A stretch of DNA of 64,000 nt from Thermotoga petrophila RKU-1 (GCF_000016785.1 NC_009486.1:744001-808000); one strand, 5' to 3'; positions 1-11,471 are shown, counted from the stretch's first letter. Numbers and translations are program-made. Notes: a model not told the origin generated them from the letters alone.

Positions 1-386
1 TATTCGTTAACGAAAACGGCTGGGACGGCTGGTTCACTGATGGCATGAAGATGGAGCTGAAAGAAGGGGGAAAGATCTTCTTCAGGTGGTTCAGAAAAAC
101 GTTCGGGGAGGAAGTGACGGACGAAGGCATCATCCATAGGTTAGAACCTCCAAATCTCATAGAGTTCTCCTGGAACACATACGAAGATGGATTCAGATCC
201 CGTGTCAAGATGGAGTTCTTTCCTTCCAGCTACAACGGTACCTGGATTCAGATAGAAGACCACACAATAGTCCTCAGCGAAGAGGACATGAAAATAAAGC
301 TCGAATGCGCGGTCGGATGGGGAGAAATGTTGACCCTCGCGAAGATATGGATAGAATACGGGATATCAACTCTCGAGAACCCTTGA
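1..386 (+). CDS. SRPBCC/AHSA1-like domain protein (5' end outside window)
   Basis: The reading frame is open from base 3 to the stop at 386 with no stop upstream, so the N-terminus lies outside the window. The visible 128 residues fit the second half of an AHSA1/SRPBCC helix-grip domain: a GWDGWF-type start, alternating beta strands (KIFFRW, IEFSW, RVKMEFF) and a long C-terminal helix beginning VGWGEMLTLAKIW, which forms the lid of the ligand cavity in this superfamily. The in-frame ATG at 45 is therefore probably internal. Ligand and role are unknown. Its 3' end overlaps the convergent glmM gene by 21 bases, so no terminator separates them. The family call is from pattern recognition. Confidence 0.75.
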   Translation, partial: FVNENGWDGWFTDGMKMELKEGGKIFFRWFRKTFGEEVTDEGIIHRLEPPNLIEFSWNTYEDGFRSRVKMEFFPSSYNGTWIQIEDHTIVLSEEDMKIKLECAVGWGEMLTLAKIWIEYGISTLENP

Positions 387-1655
387 AATCTCCTCCACGA
401 TCTTTTCTATCTCCTCTCTGTCTTTCCCTTCAACCGTGATTCTTACAACGGGCTCTGTACCGGACGGTCTTATCACCACACGGTAGCCCCTGGAAGTGCT
501 CTCTTCAACGATCTTTCTCAGATTCTCATTTTCGAGAGACATTCGCTCCGTTCTCCTTACGTTCTTTGTGATCTGCGGATAATCTGGTATCTCCTTCGCA
601 AAATCAGAAAGATTTCTTCCTGATCGCCTGAGAACTCTCATCAGCTCCAAAGCGGTTATCAAACCATCTCCCGTAGTGCTTCTGTCGAGGATTATTATGT
701 GACCGGATCTCTCTCCTCCCAAATTCGCTCCACTTTCGATCATCTTCTCAAGGACGTATTTGTCTCCAACCTTCGTTCGAAGAAGCTTTATTCCTCTTTC
801 TTTGAGAAAATCTTCGAGACCTCCATTCGTCATAACGGTACCCACCACGGTATCGCTGTTTAGACGCCCCTCTTCTTTCAACCCAACTGCGAGGATTCCT
901 ATGATCCTATCTCCGTTCACAACGTTTCTTTCTTCGTCTACAGCTATCACACGGTCTCCATCACCATCGAAGGTGAATCCTACCTTCCCGTTCTTCATCT
1001 CTTCAGCCAAAAACCTGGGATGAGTGGCGCCACACCCTTGATTTATGAGAAGTCCGTCCTGGGAGTCATTGAACACCTCTACCTTCGCTCCAAGGAATTC
1101 AAAAACCTCTTTGGCCGTTGTCGTGGTGGCACCGTTCGCAAGGTCAAGGGATACCATCTCACCCGTGAGATCGAGATCCCTGAATATTTCAAGAACCGCT
1201 CCGATGTACATGTCTCTTCCTTCTCTGAACGATTTTGTCCTGCCGACAACCGAGCGAACTGGAAAATAGCCGCTTTCTATTTTTTCTTCTATTTTCACTT
1301 CCATCTCATCTGGTATCTTGTATCCACCTTTCAACACCTTTATACCGTTGTATTCTGGAGGATTGTGAGAAGCCGAAATGACAACACCGAACGACCTGGT
1401 GATCCTCGTGAGGAGAGCCACCGCGGGCGTCGGAAGGACGCCGCACAGAAGGACGTCCACCCCCATAGACGTGAGGCCAGCGGAAATAGCCGCCTCGAGC
1501 GAATCCCCCGAAACTCTCGTGTCCTTTCCCACAATGACTCTTCCTTCTCCGACAATCTCTCCCAGCGCTTTGCCCACCTTGAAGGCCAGCTCGTCCGTGA
1601 GCGTTTCACCAAAGACTCCCCTTATCCCGTCGGTTCCAAAGTATTTCACCCTCAT
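366..1655 (-). CDS. glmM: Phosphoglucosamine mutase
   Basis: A 429-residue alpha-D-phosphohexomutase that converts glucosamine-6-phosphate to glucosamine-1-phosphate for UDP-GlcNAc and peptidoglycan synthesis in the cytosol. Seen: FGTDGIRG at the N-terminus, the phosphoserine loop SASHNP (residues 94-99, Ser96), the Mg-binding loop DGDGDR (230-235), the sugar-binding GGERSGH, and the phosphate-binding RPSGTEP near the C-terminus. Length is normal for GlmM. Its ATG overlaps the stop of the nitrilase-family gene (ATGA), so the two are translationally coupled. The preceding enzyme, glmS, is far away at 44.9 kb. A phosphomannomutase is the alternative, but the length and loops favour GlmM. Confidence 0.93.
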   Translation of the reverse strand: MRVKYFGTDGIRGVFGETLTDELAFKVGKALGEIVGEGRVIVGKDTRVSGDSLEAAISAGLTSMGVDVLLCGVLPTPAVALLTRITRSFGVVISASHNPPEYNGIKVLKGGYKIPDEMEVKIEEKIESGYFPVRSVVGRTKSFREGRDMYIGAVLEIFRDLDLTGEMVSLDLANGATTTTAKEVFEFLGAKVEVFNDSQDGLLINQGCGATHPRFLAEEMKNGKVGFTFDGDGDRVIAVDEERNVVNGDRIIGILAVGLKEEGRLNSDTVVGTVMTNGGLEDFLKERGIKLLRTKVGDKYVLEKMIESGANLGGERSGHIIILDRSTTGDGLITALELMRVLRRSGRNLSDFAKEIPDYPQITKNVRRTERMSLENENLRKIVEESTSRGYRVVIRPSGTEPVVRITVEGKDREEIEKIVEEISRVLES

Positions 1656-2455
1656 AACCTCCCTTTTTGAAGCGTGTAAAGATGAGACATGTAGTTTCTA
1701 AGGTATGCGTGAGAATCTCCTTCTTCGCTGTATCTGTAATGATAAACAGCATCCGGATCCAGGTTTTCACATATCAAACCCTCACCGCTCTCTATCTCGT
1801 TCATAACCTTTCCGTTTGGACCCACTATCCTCGTTCTTCCGACGAATTCCACAAAACCTTCGCCGCACATGGAGGATGCCACAAGGAAAACTCCGTTCTC
1901 AACTGCCCTGGATCTCGTGGCAACATCGTACGTGTGCCCCCGAGCCTTCCCAAAAGCAAAGGCTGAGAGAATCACTTTACTCCCTTTGAATGTTAAAATA
2001 CGTGATATTTCAGGGAAGCCGATCTCATAACAGATCAACGTGCCAAAAACTACCCCTCTGTAAGAAAACACAAGAAAATACTCCCCAGGTTCAAAGACGT
2101 TTTTCTCTCCACGAAAGAGATGTGTTTTATCGTAGAAAAGCAATTCCTTTTTCTTCTTGAAAATCACAAGCGAGTTTCTGAGCTTTCCCAGAACGATCCT
2201 TGGTGTACCAACAGCTATCAGTATCTGTCCTTCCCTTGAAAGCTTCAAGAGCTTTTTCTTTGCGACTTCTGAAAAAAACAAGGCTCCCCTTTTCAGAATC
2301 GCCTCGTCCCAGGTGTACCCACTGATTGTGAGCTCCGGAAAGACAACGACTTCGGCTCCTTCCGAAACAGCCATCTCTATGAACTGTTCTATTCTCTCCA
2401 GATTTCCTTCGAAGTCACCGATCGCTGGTAACATCTGTACTGCCGCCACTCGCAA
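1652..2455 (-). CDS. Carbon-nitrogen hydrolase (nitrilase superfamily)
   Basis: About 267 residues with the full nitrilase-fold catalytic set: Glu41 in VVVFPE, Lys110 in YDKTHLF and Cys142 in LICYEIGFPE (numbered from the TTG start). Such enzymes hydrolyse amides or deaminate small molecules such as omega-amides; the substrate is not readable here. I prefer the TTG at 2455 because a GGAAGGTG ribosome site lies about 7 bases upstream and the protein then begins LRVAAVQM like its relatives; an ATG at 2476 is also in frame. The start overlaps the end of the radical SAM gene, and the stop overlaps the glmM ATG, so holA, radical SAM, this gene and glmM form one tightly packed transcript. Confidence 0.85.
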   Translation of the reverse strand: MRVAAVQMLPAIGDFEGNLERIEQFIEMAVSEGAEVVVFPELTISGYTWDEAILKRGALFFSEVAKKKLLKLSREGQILIAVGTPRIVLGKLRNSLVIFKKKKELLFYDKTHLFRGEKNVFEPGEYFLVFSYRGVVFGTLICYEIGFPEISRILTFKGSKVILSAFAFGKARGHTYDVATRSRAVENGVFLVASSMCGEGFVEFVGRTRIVGPNGKVMNEIESGEGLICENLDPDAVYHYRYSEEGDSHAYLRNYMSHLYTLQKGRL

Positions 2456-3608
2456 TTTCGTACACCTTCCTCGCAAGCATTTCCTGCTTCATCCAGTAAC
2501 CGTCGAGAATACCCTTTGAAGCGAGCCTCCCCAGAAATTTGTAATGAACCTCTGTGAGTCTTCCGGGCCCAGCATTGAAAAGTTCCGTCCCGGGAAGCGG
2601 CATGAAGGTGTGCGCATGGATCTTTGCGCCGTATCTCTCCACTATTTTAACAATAAAGCTGAAAGTTTTCTCCACATCCTCTTCCGTTTCGAACGGGAAG
2701 CCGAATATGAAATCAACGTGTGGAATAAAACCGTGAAGAGAGATCTTTTCTATCGCTTCCTCTACCTGTTCAACCGTGTGGCCACGCTTTATGATCTTCA
2801 AGATCCTGTCGCTTCCGCTCTGGGCACCTATCACTATGGAACGGTTGTTGACGTACTTTTTCACCACTTTGAGTACTTCGTCGGTCACAGACTCTGGCCT
2901 CACTTCGGAAGGAAACGTTCCGAAATATATTTCTTCGATACCAACCCTTTTGAGTCCATACAGGAGTTCTTCTATCTTCTCTACATTGGGTGTTACTCCA
3001 TTCTTCGAACCATAGCCGAAGGAGTTGGGAGCTATGAAACGAGCGAGCTTCCTTCCGTGTTTCACACCGAGTTTCGCGTAGTGAACAACGACGTCCACAT
3101 CACGGTGTCTCACCTGTCTTCCAGCGATGATCGGTGTCTGACAGTACGCACAAGAAAACGGGCATCCCCTCGTGATTTCGATGGGCATGTAGATTCCTTT
3201 CGAAGGTAGGAAAGGTGAGTAGTGGTTCAAGTTGACTCTCTTTGAGATACCATCGAAGATCTTTTTTCTCTCCCCCATCAAGAACCTCAAAATATTCTCC
3301 TCTCCATCCCCCGTGAAAACGTGATCGAATCCCATTCTCAAGCAGCCTTTTGGATCGGCTGTCACATGCGGTCCTCCCGCGATGAGCGTGTATCCCCTTT
3401 CCTTCAATGTTTTGACTTCCTCTCTGACGGTATCAAGGTCAAAACTCATGAAGGAATAGGCAACGATGGTCTTTTCTGGAGGGAACTTCTTTATTTCCTC
3501 AAACTTCACAGGTCTTGCTTCCACATCGAGGTGCCTGCTGTATATGGTTGAGAGAAGGGCCGCGAGGCTGTACCAGTTATTCTTCATCTCTCTGAAGAGA
3601 ATATACAT
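2415..3608 (-). CDS. B12-binding-domain/radical SAM protein
   Basis: A 397-residue protein. Residues 1-120 have the Rossmann-like layout of a cobalamin-binding domain (TLIAGGPHVTADP, then FDHVFTGDGEENI), but I see no DxHxxG ligand, so B12 may bind base-off or not at all. The radical SAM core follows, with the 4Fe-4S motif CPFSCAYC (Cys149, 153, 156) and an HVDFIFGFPFETEEDVEKT segment typical of the family. It resembles the group of B12-binding/radical SAM proteins also found in methanogens. The substrate is unknown. It overlaps the 3' end of holA by 32 bases and the nitrilase-family gene downstream. Confidence 0.85.
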   Translation of the reverse strand: MYILFREMKNNWYSLAALLSTIYSRHLDVEARPVKFEEIKKFPPEKTIVAYSFMSFDLDTVREEVKTLKERGYTLIAGGPHVTADPKGCLRMGFDHVFTGDGEENILRFLMGERKKIFDGISKRVNLNHYSPFLPSKGIYMPIEITRGCPFSCAYCQTPIIAGRQVRHRDVDVVVHYAKLGVKHGRKLARFIAPNSFGYGSKNGVTPNVEKIEELLYGLKRVGIEEIYFGTFPSEVRPESVTDEVLKVVKKYVNNRSIVIGAQSGSDRILKIIKRGHTVEQVEEAIEKISLHGFIPHVDFIFGFPFETEEDVEKTFSFIVKIVERYGAKIHAHTFMPLPGTELFNAGPGRLTEVHYKFLGRLASKGILDGYWMKQEMLARKVYEIASGGSTDVTSDR

Positions 3609-4551
3609 CCAGTGCCACCTCTTCTATGAACTCGTGGAAGAACGGCTTTGGATCTTCTTCGCTTTTCACGACTCTGTCCAGATCGTAGAGATCCCTCAGT
3701 ATCTTTCTAACCTTCTTCACATCGTAATAGAGGAGGTGGTTTATCACCTTGAATTTCCAGGTCTTAAAGGAGAAACCGAGGAAACGAGCCACACGAGGAA
3801 CGGGAATTCCCAGCTCTTTGGACACCCTGGACACATCAGGCCAGGTGTAGTATCTTTTCTTTGTCACAAGAACGAGGATTTTGAAGAGATCCAGGAAGTG
3901 ATTCGCAAGGACAGTGGCAATCACCACGGGCTCTGTGGTTTTCCACAACTGCGACAGAAGAGAGTGAGCGATCTTCCTTTTTCCTTCGGAAACGGCAAAG
4001 CAAAAATCATCGTATCCCGGAGTCTGATAGGTGAAAACGACCTCTTCCACGTCCTCTACCGTTATCTTTTTGTCCTCGGAATAAGCTTTCAGCTTTTCAA
4101 TCTCCCTTTCTATGATCAGGTCGTTCGTTCCAACCTTGGAGAAAAACAGCTGAAGGGCATCTTTATCGATGAGCAAACCATTTTCCCTGAAGCGCTTTTC
4201 TATCCATTCAAGCCATTTGTCCGTTTCCCATGGCTTTGGAAGCTCCAGCGCTACTCCCTTTCCACCTGTTTTTTGAGAACGGATGAAGATATGAACGTCT
4301 TCCGGTACATTTTTCAAAAGTTCAACGAGACGCTTCTGTTCCTGCGCTTTCCACTCATCGAAATTGACGATATCAATGATCGTCTTGTTGGAAAAGATCG
4401 TCTTTGTCCTGAGTAAAGACCTTATGAAATCGATCTTGTCAGGATCCTCCGGATGGATCCTTATGTACTCCACATTTCCATCCTTCAGTAGTTTCTTTAT
4501 CAATTCTTCTTTCTGAGTCTCTGCAGTGCCTGTGAGAAACGTGACCGGCAT
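3577..4551 (-). CDS. holA: DNA polymerase III delta subunit
   Basis: A 324-residue clamp-loader subunit that opens the beta sliding clamp during replication. The N-terminal domain is a degenerate AAA+ fold without a working P-loop (TFLTGTAETQKEELIKK), as expected for delta. The middle has the family feature FFSKVGTNDLIIEREIEKL, and the C-terminal collar contains GYDDFCFAVSEGKRKIAHSLL and VVIATVLANHFLDLFKIL. The ATG at 4551 is chosen because a GAGGTGAT ribosome site sits just upstream; an in-frame ATG at 4566 would swallow it. It is the first gene of the run towards glmM and shares its upstream region with the divergent lipoprotein gene. Confidence 0.88.
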   Translation of the reverse strand: MPVTFLTGTAETQKEELIKKLLKDGNVEYIRIHPEDPDKIDFIRSLLRTKTIFSNKTIIDIVNFDEWKAQEQKRLVELLKNVPEDVHIFIRSQKTGGKGVALELPKPWETDKWLEWIEKRFRENGLLIDKDALQLFFSKVGTNDLIIEREIEKLKAYSEDKKITVEDVEEVVFTYQTPGYDDFCFAVSEGKRKIAHSLLSQLWKTTEPVVIATVLANHFLDLFKILVLVTKKRYYTWPDVSRVSKELGIPVPRVARFLGFSFKTWKFKVINHLLYYDVKKVRKILRDLYDLDRVVKSEEDPKPFFHEFIEEVALDVYSLQRDEE

Positions 4552-4570
4552 ACAATCACCTCTCATGGTG

Positions 4571-4600
4571 ATTTTAACACGCTTTGAGAAACAATTTCAA
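4571..4600 (-). promoter_or_regulatory. Promoter of the holA transcript
   Basis: On the minus strand TTGAAA (4600-4595) and TAAAAT (4576-4571) are 18 bases apart, 20 bases before the holA ATG. The -35 box lies inside the inverted repeat CTTTGA/TCAAAG shared with the divergent lipoprotein promoter. Confidence 0.55.
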
Positions 4601-4611
4601 AGTGTTATCAT
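4582..4611 (+). promoter_or_regulatory. Lipoprotein promoter with overlapping inverted repeat
   Basis: TTGAGA (4584-4589) and TATCAT (4606-4611) are spaced by 16 bases, followed by the ribosome site GGAGGTGA and ATG at 4634. The inverted repeat CTTTGA (4582-4587) - 9 bases - TCAAAG (4597-4602) covers the -35 box here and the -35 box of the opposing holA promoter, so one bound protein could affect both. The repeat is seen; the operator role is inference. Confidence 0.5.
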
Positions 4612-4633
4612 TCAGAGAGAAGGAGGTGAAAAT

Positions 4634-5203
4634 ATGAAAAAGGTGCTCACCTGGTTGGCTCTGATCACAGCTGGTATTCTCATGCTGGTTTCCGGATGTA
4701 TCCCGGTGCCTATCCCCATCGACCTTGGGAACCCCGGTATCGAACCTCAGGTGTTCGAAGTACCAGCGGGAAGTTCTACTACACTAGAAGCAAGGTGGAC
4801 AAGCTTCACGATCAAAGCAGAAGATGTGAAAAGCGCGCAGCAAAGTGCGGGAGTTCCTGGAACAGTACATTTCCACAACATCGAAGTGTCTGGAAAGATC
4901 ACAGTTGAAGGAAGCCTCACATTTAATGGTTTCATAGATTTTTCACTTGAAGAACCAACGTCCATTCCAGAGACTGGAGATGTGAATATCGATATAGATA
5001 CTTCTCAAAAAACCGAATACTCTCTTTCCATCTCCGCCAACGACTCAAGCGCCTTGAAAGCAGCACTCGACAAGATAAACAACGGCGAAGATGTCACTCT
5101 ATGGGTGATTTTTGGTCAAAACGAATACGAGTCCACCACTGATGCCACCGTCACGGTCACCATCACCAACGTGAGGCTCTGGGTCACCTGGACCGCCTGG
5201 TAA
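4634..5203 (+). CDS. Small predicted lipoprotein, unknown function
   Basis: A 189-residue protein. It starts MKKVLTWLALITAGILML followed by the lipobox LVSGC, so Cys20 should be lipidated after signal peptidase II cleavage. The mature part begins with a proline-rich linker (IPVPIPID) and is rich in Thr, Ser and Val in short alternating strands (TVHFHNIEVSGKITVEGSL, DATVTVTITNVRL), which suggests a secreted beta-sandwich. I recognise no family. The start is the ATG after GGAGGTGAAAAT; a longer frame reaching back to 4526 would lose the signal peptide position. The gene stands alone between its own promoter and a bidirectional terminator. Confidence 0.8.
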   Translation: MKKVLTWLALITAGILMLVSGCIPVPIPIDLGNPGIEPQVFEVPAGSSTTLEARWTSFTIKAEDVKSAQQSAGVPGTVHFHNIEVSGKITVEGSLTFNGFIDFSLEEPTSIPETGDVNIDIDTSQKTEYSLSISANDSSALKAALDKINNGEDVTLWVIFGQNEYESTTDATVTVTITNVRLWVTWTAW

Positions 5204-5210
5204 AACAAAA

Positions 5211-5230
5211 GTCCCTCTTTTCGAGGGGCT
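5211..5230. terminator. Bidirectional hairpin between convergent genes
   Basis: CCCTC (5213-5217), a five-base loop and GAGGG (5223-5227) lie between the lipoprotein stop (5203) and the convergent small regulator stop (5231). Read on the minus strand it is followed by the T-rich tract ACTTTTGTTTTA; on the plus strand the tail is weaker. Confidence 0.6.
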
Positions 5231-5509
5231 TCATTCTTCATCGAATGAAAGTTCCATGTAGTCTGCTTTCACACCTGGAAGTTTGTTGAGTTTGTCACAG
5301 AGTTCTCTGTGCTGCTCAGGACTTCCCACAAGTTCAAGAACTATGAGACCCGCTTCTGAACAGTTGTCGAGAACACCATCATGGAGGCCGAGTCTTGTCT
5401 TGATCAGACAGCCCCAAGCCGTGAGAATCTTTTGAACTTTCTCTGCTGTTTCTCTTCTGTTTTCCACAAGGATTGCCATCACAGTTTTTATAGGAAGTTT
5501 TTCCGCCAC
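5231..5509 (-). CDS. TM1266-like small regulator (ACT/NikR-C-like fold)
   Basis: A 92-residue protein with the beta-alpha-beta-beta-alpha-beta pattern of small ACT/ferredoxin-like domains: VMAILVENR, a helix, IKTRLGLHDG, GLIVLELVG, a helix, and GVKADYMEL. It resembles the family named after T. maritima TM1266, annotated as putative regulators of iron-only hydrogenase systems. That functional label is context-derived in other genomes, and no hydrogenase gene lies nearby here. The start is GTG at 5509 after a GGGGGTGAT ribosome site. It sits directly downstream of the 5S gene and has its own extended -10 promoter. Confidence 0.7.
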   Translation of the reverse strand: MAEKLPIKTVMAILVENRRETAEKVQKILTAWGCLIKTRLGLHDGVLDNCSEAGLIVLELVGSPEQHRELCDKLNKLPGVKADYMELSFDEE

Positions 5510-5529
5510 GATATCACCCCCTTGTTACT

Positions 5530-5538
5530 ATTATAACA
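5530..5538 (-). promoter_or_regulatory. Extended -10 promoter of the TM1266-like gene
   Basis: On the minus strand TGTTATAAT (TG-n-TATAAT) ends at 5530, about 21 bases before the GTG start. No good -35 box is at standard spacing, which is typical when an extended -10 is present. It allows expression independent of the rRNA operon. Confidence 0.55.
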
Positions 5539-5550
5539 AAAGGTGATCTA

Positions 5551-5562
5551 TAAAAAAACAAA
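5551..5562 (-). terminator. T-tract after 5S rRNA
   Basis: Immediately after the 5S 3' stem the minus strand reads TTGTTTTTTTA. The GC-rich terminal helix of the 5S RNA plus this U-tract could end rRNA transcription. No separate hairpin is present. Confidence 0.4.
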
Positions 5563-5685
5563 TCCCCGGGCGCTACCTACTCTCGCATGGGGCTACCCCC
5601 ATACTACCATCGGCCCAGGGCGGCTTAACGGCCGGGTTCGGAATGGAACCGGGTGTTTCCCGCCCCAGTATCGGCACCCGGGGAT
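5563..5685 (-). rRNA. rrf: 5S ribosomal RNA
   Basis: The ends pair to form helix I (5' ATCCCCGGGTGCC with 3' GGCGCCCGGGGAT), and the conserved loop B/C segment CCATTCCGAACCCGG is present. It is the last gene of the rRNA operon, 39 bases after the 23S 3' end. Ends are estimated from the helix and may be off by a few bases. Confidence 0.93.
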
Positions 5686-5692
5686 ACTTCGA

Positions 5693-5720
5693 AGGGTCAC
5701 TGGAAACTGCATAGGGGATT
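5693..5720. repeat. 23S processing stem, 3' strand
   Basis: In the transcript this segment pairs with the one at 9446-9476: both carry a GAAGGGTCA.TG.AAACTGCATAGGGGA-type sequence in inverted orientation with only a few mismatches. The long duplex encloses 23S and is the expected substrate for RNase III-type processing. The complementarity is seen directly; the cleavage is inferred. Confidence 0.8.
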
Positions 5721-5856
5721 TCGGAGGTCAAGGCCTCGGCCGATTAGTACCAGTGGGCTCAACGCCTTGCGGCGCTTACACCCCTGGCCTATCAAGGTCC
5801 TCTTCTCGGACCGGCCTTACTCCCTTAACGGGATGGGAGGCCTAATCTTGGGGCGC

Positions 5857-5887
<31 letters not shown>

Positions 5888-6014
5888 GCTTAGGGGCATA
5901 GCTACCCGGCGTATGCCGCTGGCGCGACAGCCGGTACACCAGAGGCCCCCTCCTCCCGGTCCTCTCGTACAAGGGAGGACCCCCCTCAAGCCTCCTACGC
6001 CCGCGGCAGATAGG

Positions 6015-6049
<35 letters not shown>

Positions 6050-6057
6050 ACGTACCC

Positions 6058-6091
<34 letters not shown>

Positions 6092-6166
6092 GCTTCAGCC
6101 CCAGGATGGGATGAGCCGACATCGAGGTGCCGAACCCCGCCGTCGATGTGAACTCTCGGGCGGGAC

Positions 6167-6206
<40 letters not shown>

Positions 6207-6366
6207 CGGCCCTTCCACACGGGACCGCCGGGTCACTAGGGCCGGGTTTCCCCCCTGCTCGGCCTGTCGGCCTCGCAGTCAGGCCGGCTTATGCCCTTGC
6301 ACTCTGCGGTGGATTTCCAACCCACCTGAGCCGACCTTTGCACACCTCCGTTACCTTTTAGGAGGT

Positions 6367-6401
<35 letters not shown>

Positions 6402-6641
6402 CCCACCCTGCTCTTCACAGGGTCAGGTTAGAACTCCAGTGCACCGAGGGTGGTATTCCACTGGCGGCTCCACCGCCCCTGGCGAGGCGGCTTCACAGCC
6501 TCCCACCTATTCTATACACGATGCACCGGAGCCCAATACCAGGCTGCAGTAAAGCTCCACGGGGTCTTTCCGTCTAGCCGCGGGTACTGGGCATCTTCAC
6601 CCAGACTGAAATTTCACCGGGCCCCCCGCCGAGACAGTGCC

Positions 6642-7438
<797 letters not shown>

Positions 7439-7469
7439 GGTCGGAGCTACGCTCCCACAAGAGGAGCCT

Positions 7470-7509
<40 letters not shown>

Positions 7510-8285
7510 TCCCTATACTTCCTCTTTCCGAGTTAGCAGAGACCTGTGTTTTTGGTAAACAGTCGCCAGGGCCTTGTCACTGCGACCGCCTCGGGCTCCC
7601 CCAGTTTCCGGGTTGCCCCTTCCCCTGGGTTCACCCTAACGCGGCACCCCTTCTCCCGAAGTTACGGGGCCAATTTGCCGAGTTCCTTGGCGAGGGTTCA
7701 CCCGCTCCCCTGAGCCTTCTCAGCCCGCCCACCTGTGTCGGTTTGCGGAACGGGCACCTACGGTCTCAAGCGGTACGCGAGGTTTTTCTCGGCAGTGTGG
7801 GGTCAGCGCCGTTGGTCCCCGAAGGGACCTCCCCATCACGGCTCAGGCTCGGGGCGCGGATTTACCTACGCCCGTCATCGCCCTAACCGCTTGGAGGGGC
7901 ATGCCACTTGCCCCCGGCGCCTACCCTCCTGCGTCACCCCTCGTACCATCGACCGCAGATGGCGCCGGAATATTAACCGGCTTCCCTTCGGCTACCCCTT
8001 TCGGGTTCACCTTAGGGTCCCGGCTAACCCTGGGCGGACGACCCTTCCCCAGGTACCCTTGGGCTTACGGGGGGAGGGATTCTCACCCTCCTTTCGTATA
8101 CTCATGCCCGCATTCTCACTTCCGCCTCGTCCAGCGGCCCTCGCGGGTCCGCCTTCACCCTACAGCGGAAAGCTCCCCTACCGCCAGTACCTCCCGGAGG
8201 CACTGACCCGCGGCTTCGGGGGGTGGCTTGAGCCCCGTTACATTTTCGGTGCAGAGCGCCTCGGCTGGTGAGCTGTTACGCACTC

Positions 8286-8318
<33 letters not shown>

Positions 8319-9445
8319 AGCTGTCTTAGGCACTCCACATCCTTTACCACTTAGCCACCTCTTCGGGCCCTTAGCCGGCGGTCTGGGTTGTTCCCCTCTC
8401 GTCCGCGGAGCTTATCCCCCGCGGGCTCACTCCCGGGCTTTGTGTGCAGGAATTCGGAGTTTGACGGGGTTCGGAGGAAACCCCCCTAGCCCCATCAGTG
8501 CTCTACCCCCTGCACAGACCGCCCGAGGCTGCACCTCAATGCATTTCGGGGAGAACCAGCTATCACCGGGTTCGGTTAGCTTTTCACTCCTACCCCCAGG
8601 TCATCCGAGGACTTTTCACTGTCCACCGGTTCGGGCCTCCAGTGGGTTTTAACCCACCTTCACCCTGCCCAGGGGTAGCTCACCCGGCTTCGGGTCTGCC
8701 GCCGGTGACTGAACGCCCTGTTCGGACTCGCTTTCGCTGCGGCTACGCCTTCATCGGCTTAACCTCGCCACCGACGGCAACTCGCGGGCTCATTAATCAA
8801 AAGGCACGCCGTCACCCCCAAATGGGGGCTCCGACTTCTTGTAGGCACGCGGTTTCAGGTCCTCTTTCACTCCCCTTCCGGGGTGCTTTTCACCTTTCCC
8901 TCACGGTACTGGTGCACTATCGGACGGCGGGTAGTATTTAGCCTTGGAGGGTGGTCCCCCCAGCTTCCCACGGGATTCCACGTGTCCCGCGGTACTCGGG
9001 AGCACGGCCCAGGGAGTCCCTCCCCTTTCGCCTACGGGGCTGTCACCCTCTCCGGCCCACCTTCCCAGGTGGTTCGGCTAGAGGAGGGATTTGTAACTCC
9101 CCGGCGAGTCCGTGGCCTCGCCCGGCCGTGTCCCGCAACCCCAGCGTGGCAACGCCCACGGGCTTTGACACCACGCTGGTTTGGGCTCCTCCCCGTTCGC
9201 TCGCCGCTACTAGGGGAATCTCGGTTGATTTCTTTTCCTCGGGGTACTGAGATGTTTCACTTCCCCCGGTATCGCACCGCCTTTCGGCGGCGAGTGGCCT
9301 CAACGGCCACCCAGGTTTCCCCATTCGGGAATCCCGGGATCAACGCCTGCTTGCGGCTCCCCCGGGCTTATCGCAGCTTGCCACGCCCTTCATCGCCTCC
9401 CGCCGCCAAGGCATCCACCGCGTGCCCTTAGTACCTTGACCTCCT

Positions 9446-9476
9446 ACTTTCCCCTATGCAGTTTTCAATGACCCTT
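9446..9476. repeat. 23S processing stem, 5' strand
   Basis: Leader segment just upstream of 23S, complementary in the transcript to 5693-5720 over about 28 bases with few mismatches. See that entry. Confidence 0.8.
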
Positions 9477-9481
9477 CACCT

Positions 9482-9557
9482 TGGTGGAGACGAGGGGATT
9501 CGAACCCCTGACCTCCTGCTTGCAAAGCAGGCGCTCTCCCAGCTGAGCTACGTCCCC
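9482..9557 (-). tRNA. tRNA-Ala (TGC)
   Basis: A 76-nt cloverleaf with encoded CCA. The acceptor stem is GGGGACG/CGTCTCC, the anticodon arm CCTGC-TTTGCAA-GCAGG gives anticodon TGC, and the T loop GTTCGAATC is standard. It lies between tRNA-Ile and 23S, the usual spacer position. Confidence 0.97.
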
Positions 9558-9562
9558 ACCAA

Positions 9563-9639
9563 TGGTGGGCTCGGGTGGACTTGAACCACCGACCTCACGC
9601 TTATCAGGCGTGCGCTCTGACCGGCTGAGCTACGAGCCC
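9563..9639 (-). tRNA. tRNA-Ile (GAT)
   Basis: A 77-nt cloverleaf with encoded CCA. The acceptor stem is GGGCTCG/CGAGCCC, and the anticodon arm CACGC-CTGATAA-GCGTG gives anticodon GAT. It is the first tRNA of the 16S-23S spacer, only 5 bases from tRNA-Ala. Confidence 0.97.
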
Positions 9640-9642
9640 GAG

Positions 9643-9669
9643 CCATTGGAATATGGATAGCAGCCCCCG
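9643..9669. repeat. 16S processing stem, 3' strand
   Basis: Carries CATTGGAATATGGATAGC followed by AGCCCCC. The inverse complement, with one mismatch, lies upstream of 16S at about 11267-11292. The two leader and trailer strands form a long duplex around 16S, expected for RNase III-type cleavage. Confidence 0.8.
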
Positions 9670-9678
9670 TTCATCTCC

Positions 9679-11241
<1,563 letters not shown>

Positions 11242-11266
11242 AGATTCGATCCAGGCTCAACAAACT

Positions 11267-11292
11267 GGGGGGCTGCTATCCATATTTCAATG
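11267..11292. repeat. 16S processing stem, 5' strand
   Basis: Leader segment of the rRNA transcript, complementary to 9643-9669 (shared core ATATGGATAGCAGCCCCC). Confidence 0.8.
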
Positions 11293-11409
11293 ACCCGGGG
11301 ACAAAAACCTTGAAGTTTGCTTCGGCTCTGAGTTCGTAACTTCTCTTTCCGGGTTCTATTCTTCTTTTCTGCTTTCTGAAGACCCTTCATCTCAACGTCG
11401 CCGAGATTA

Positions 11410-11438
11410 ATAATAGCACCCCCTTCAACCTCTTTCAA
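11410..11438 (-). promoter_or_regulatory. rRNA operon promoter
   Basis: On the minus strand TTGAAA (11438-11433) and TATTAT (11415-11410) are exactly 17 bases apart, about 170 bases before the mature 16S 5' end. An AT-rich tract upstream (11439-11470) could act as an UP element. This is the best sigma-A-type promoter between priA and 16S. Confidence 0.75.
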
Positions 11439-11471
11439 TTAAGAAAAAGATACGATAAAGTAACATCAAGA

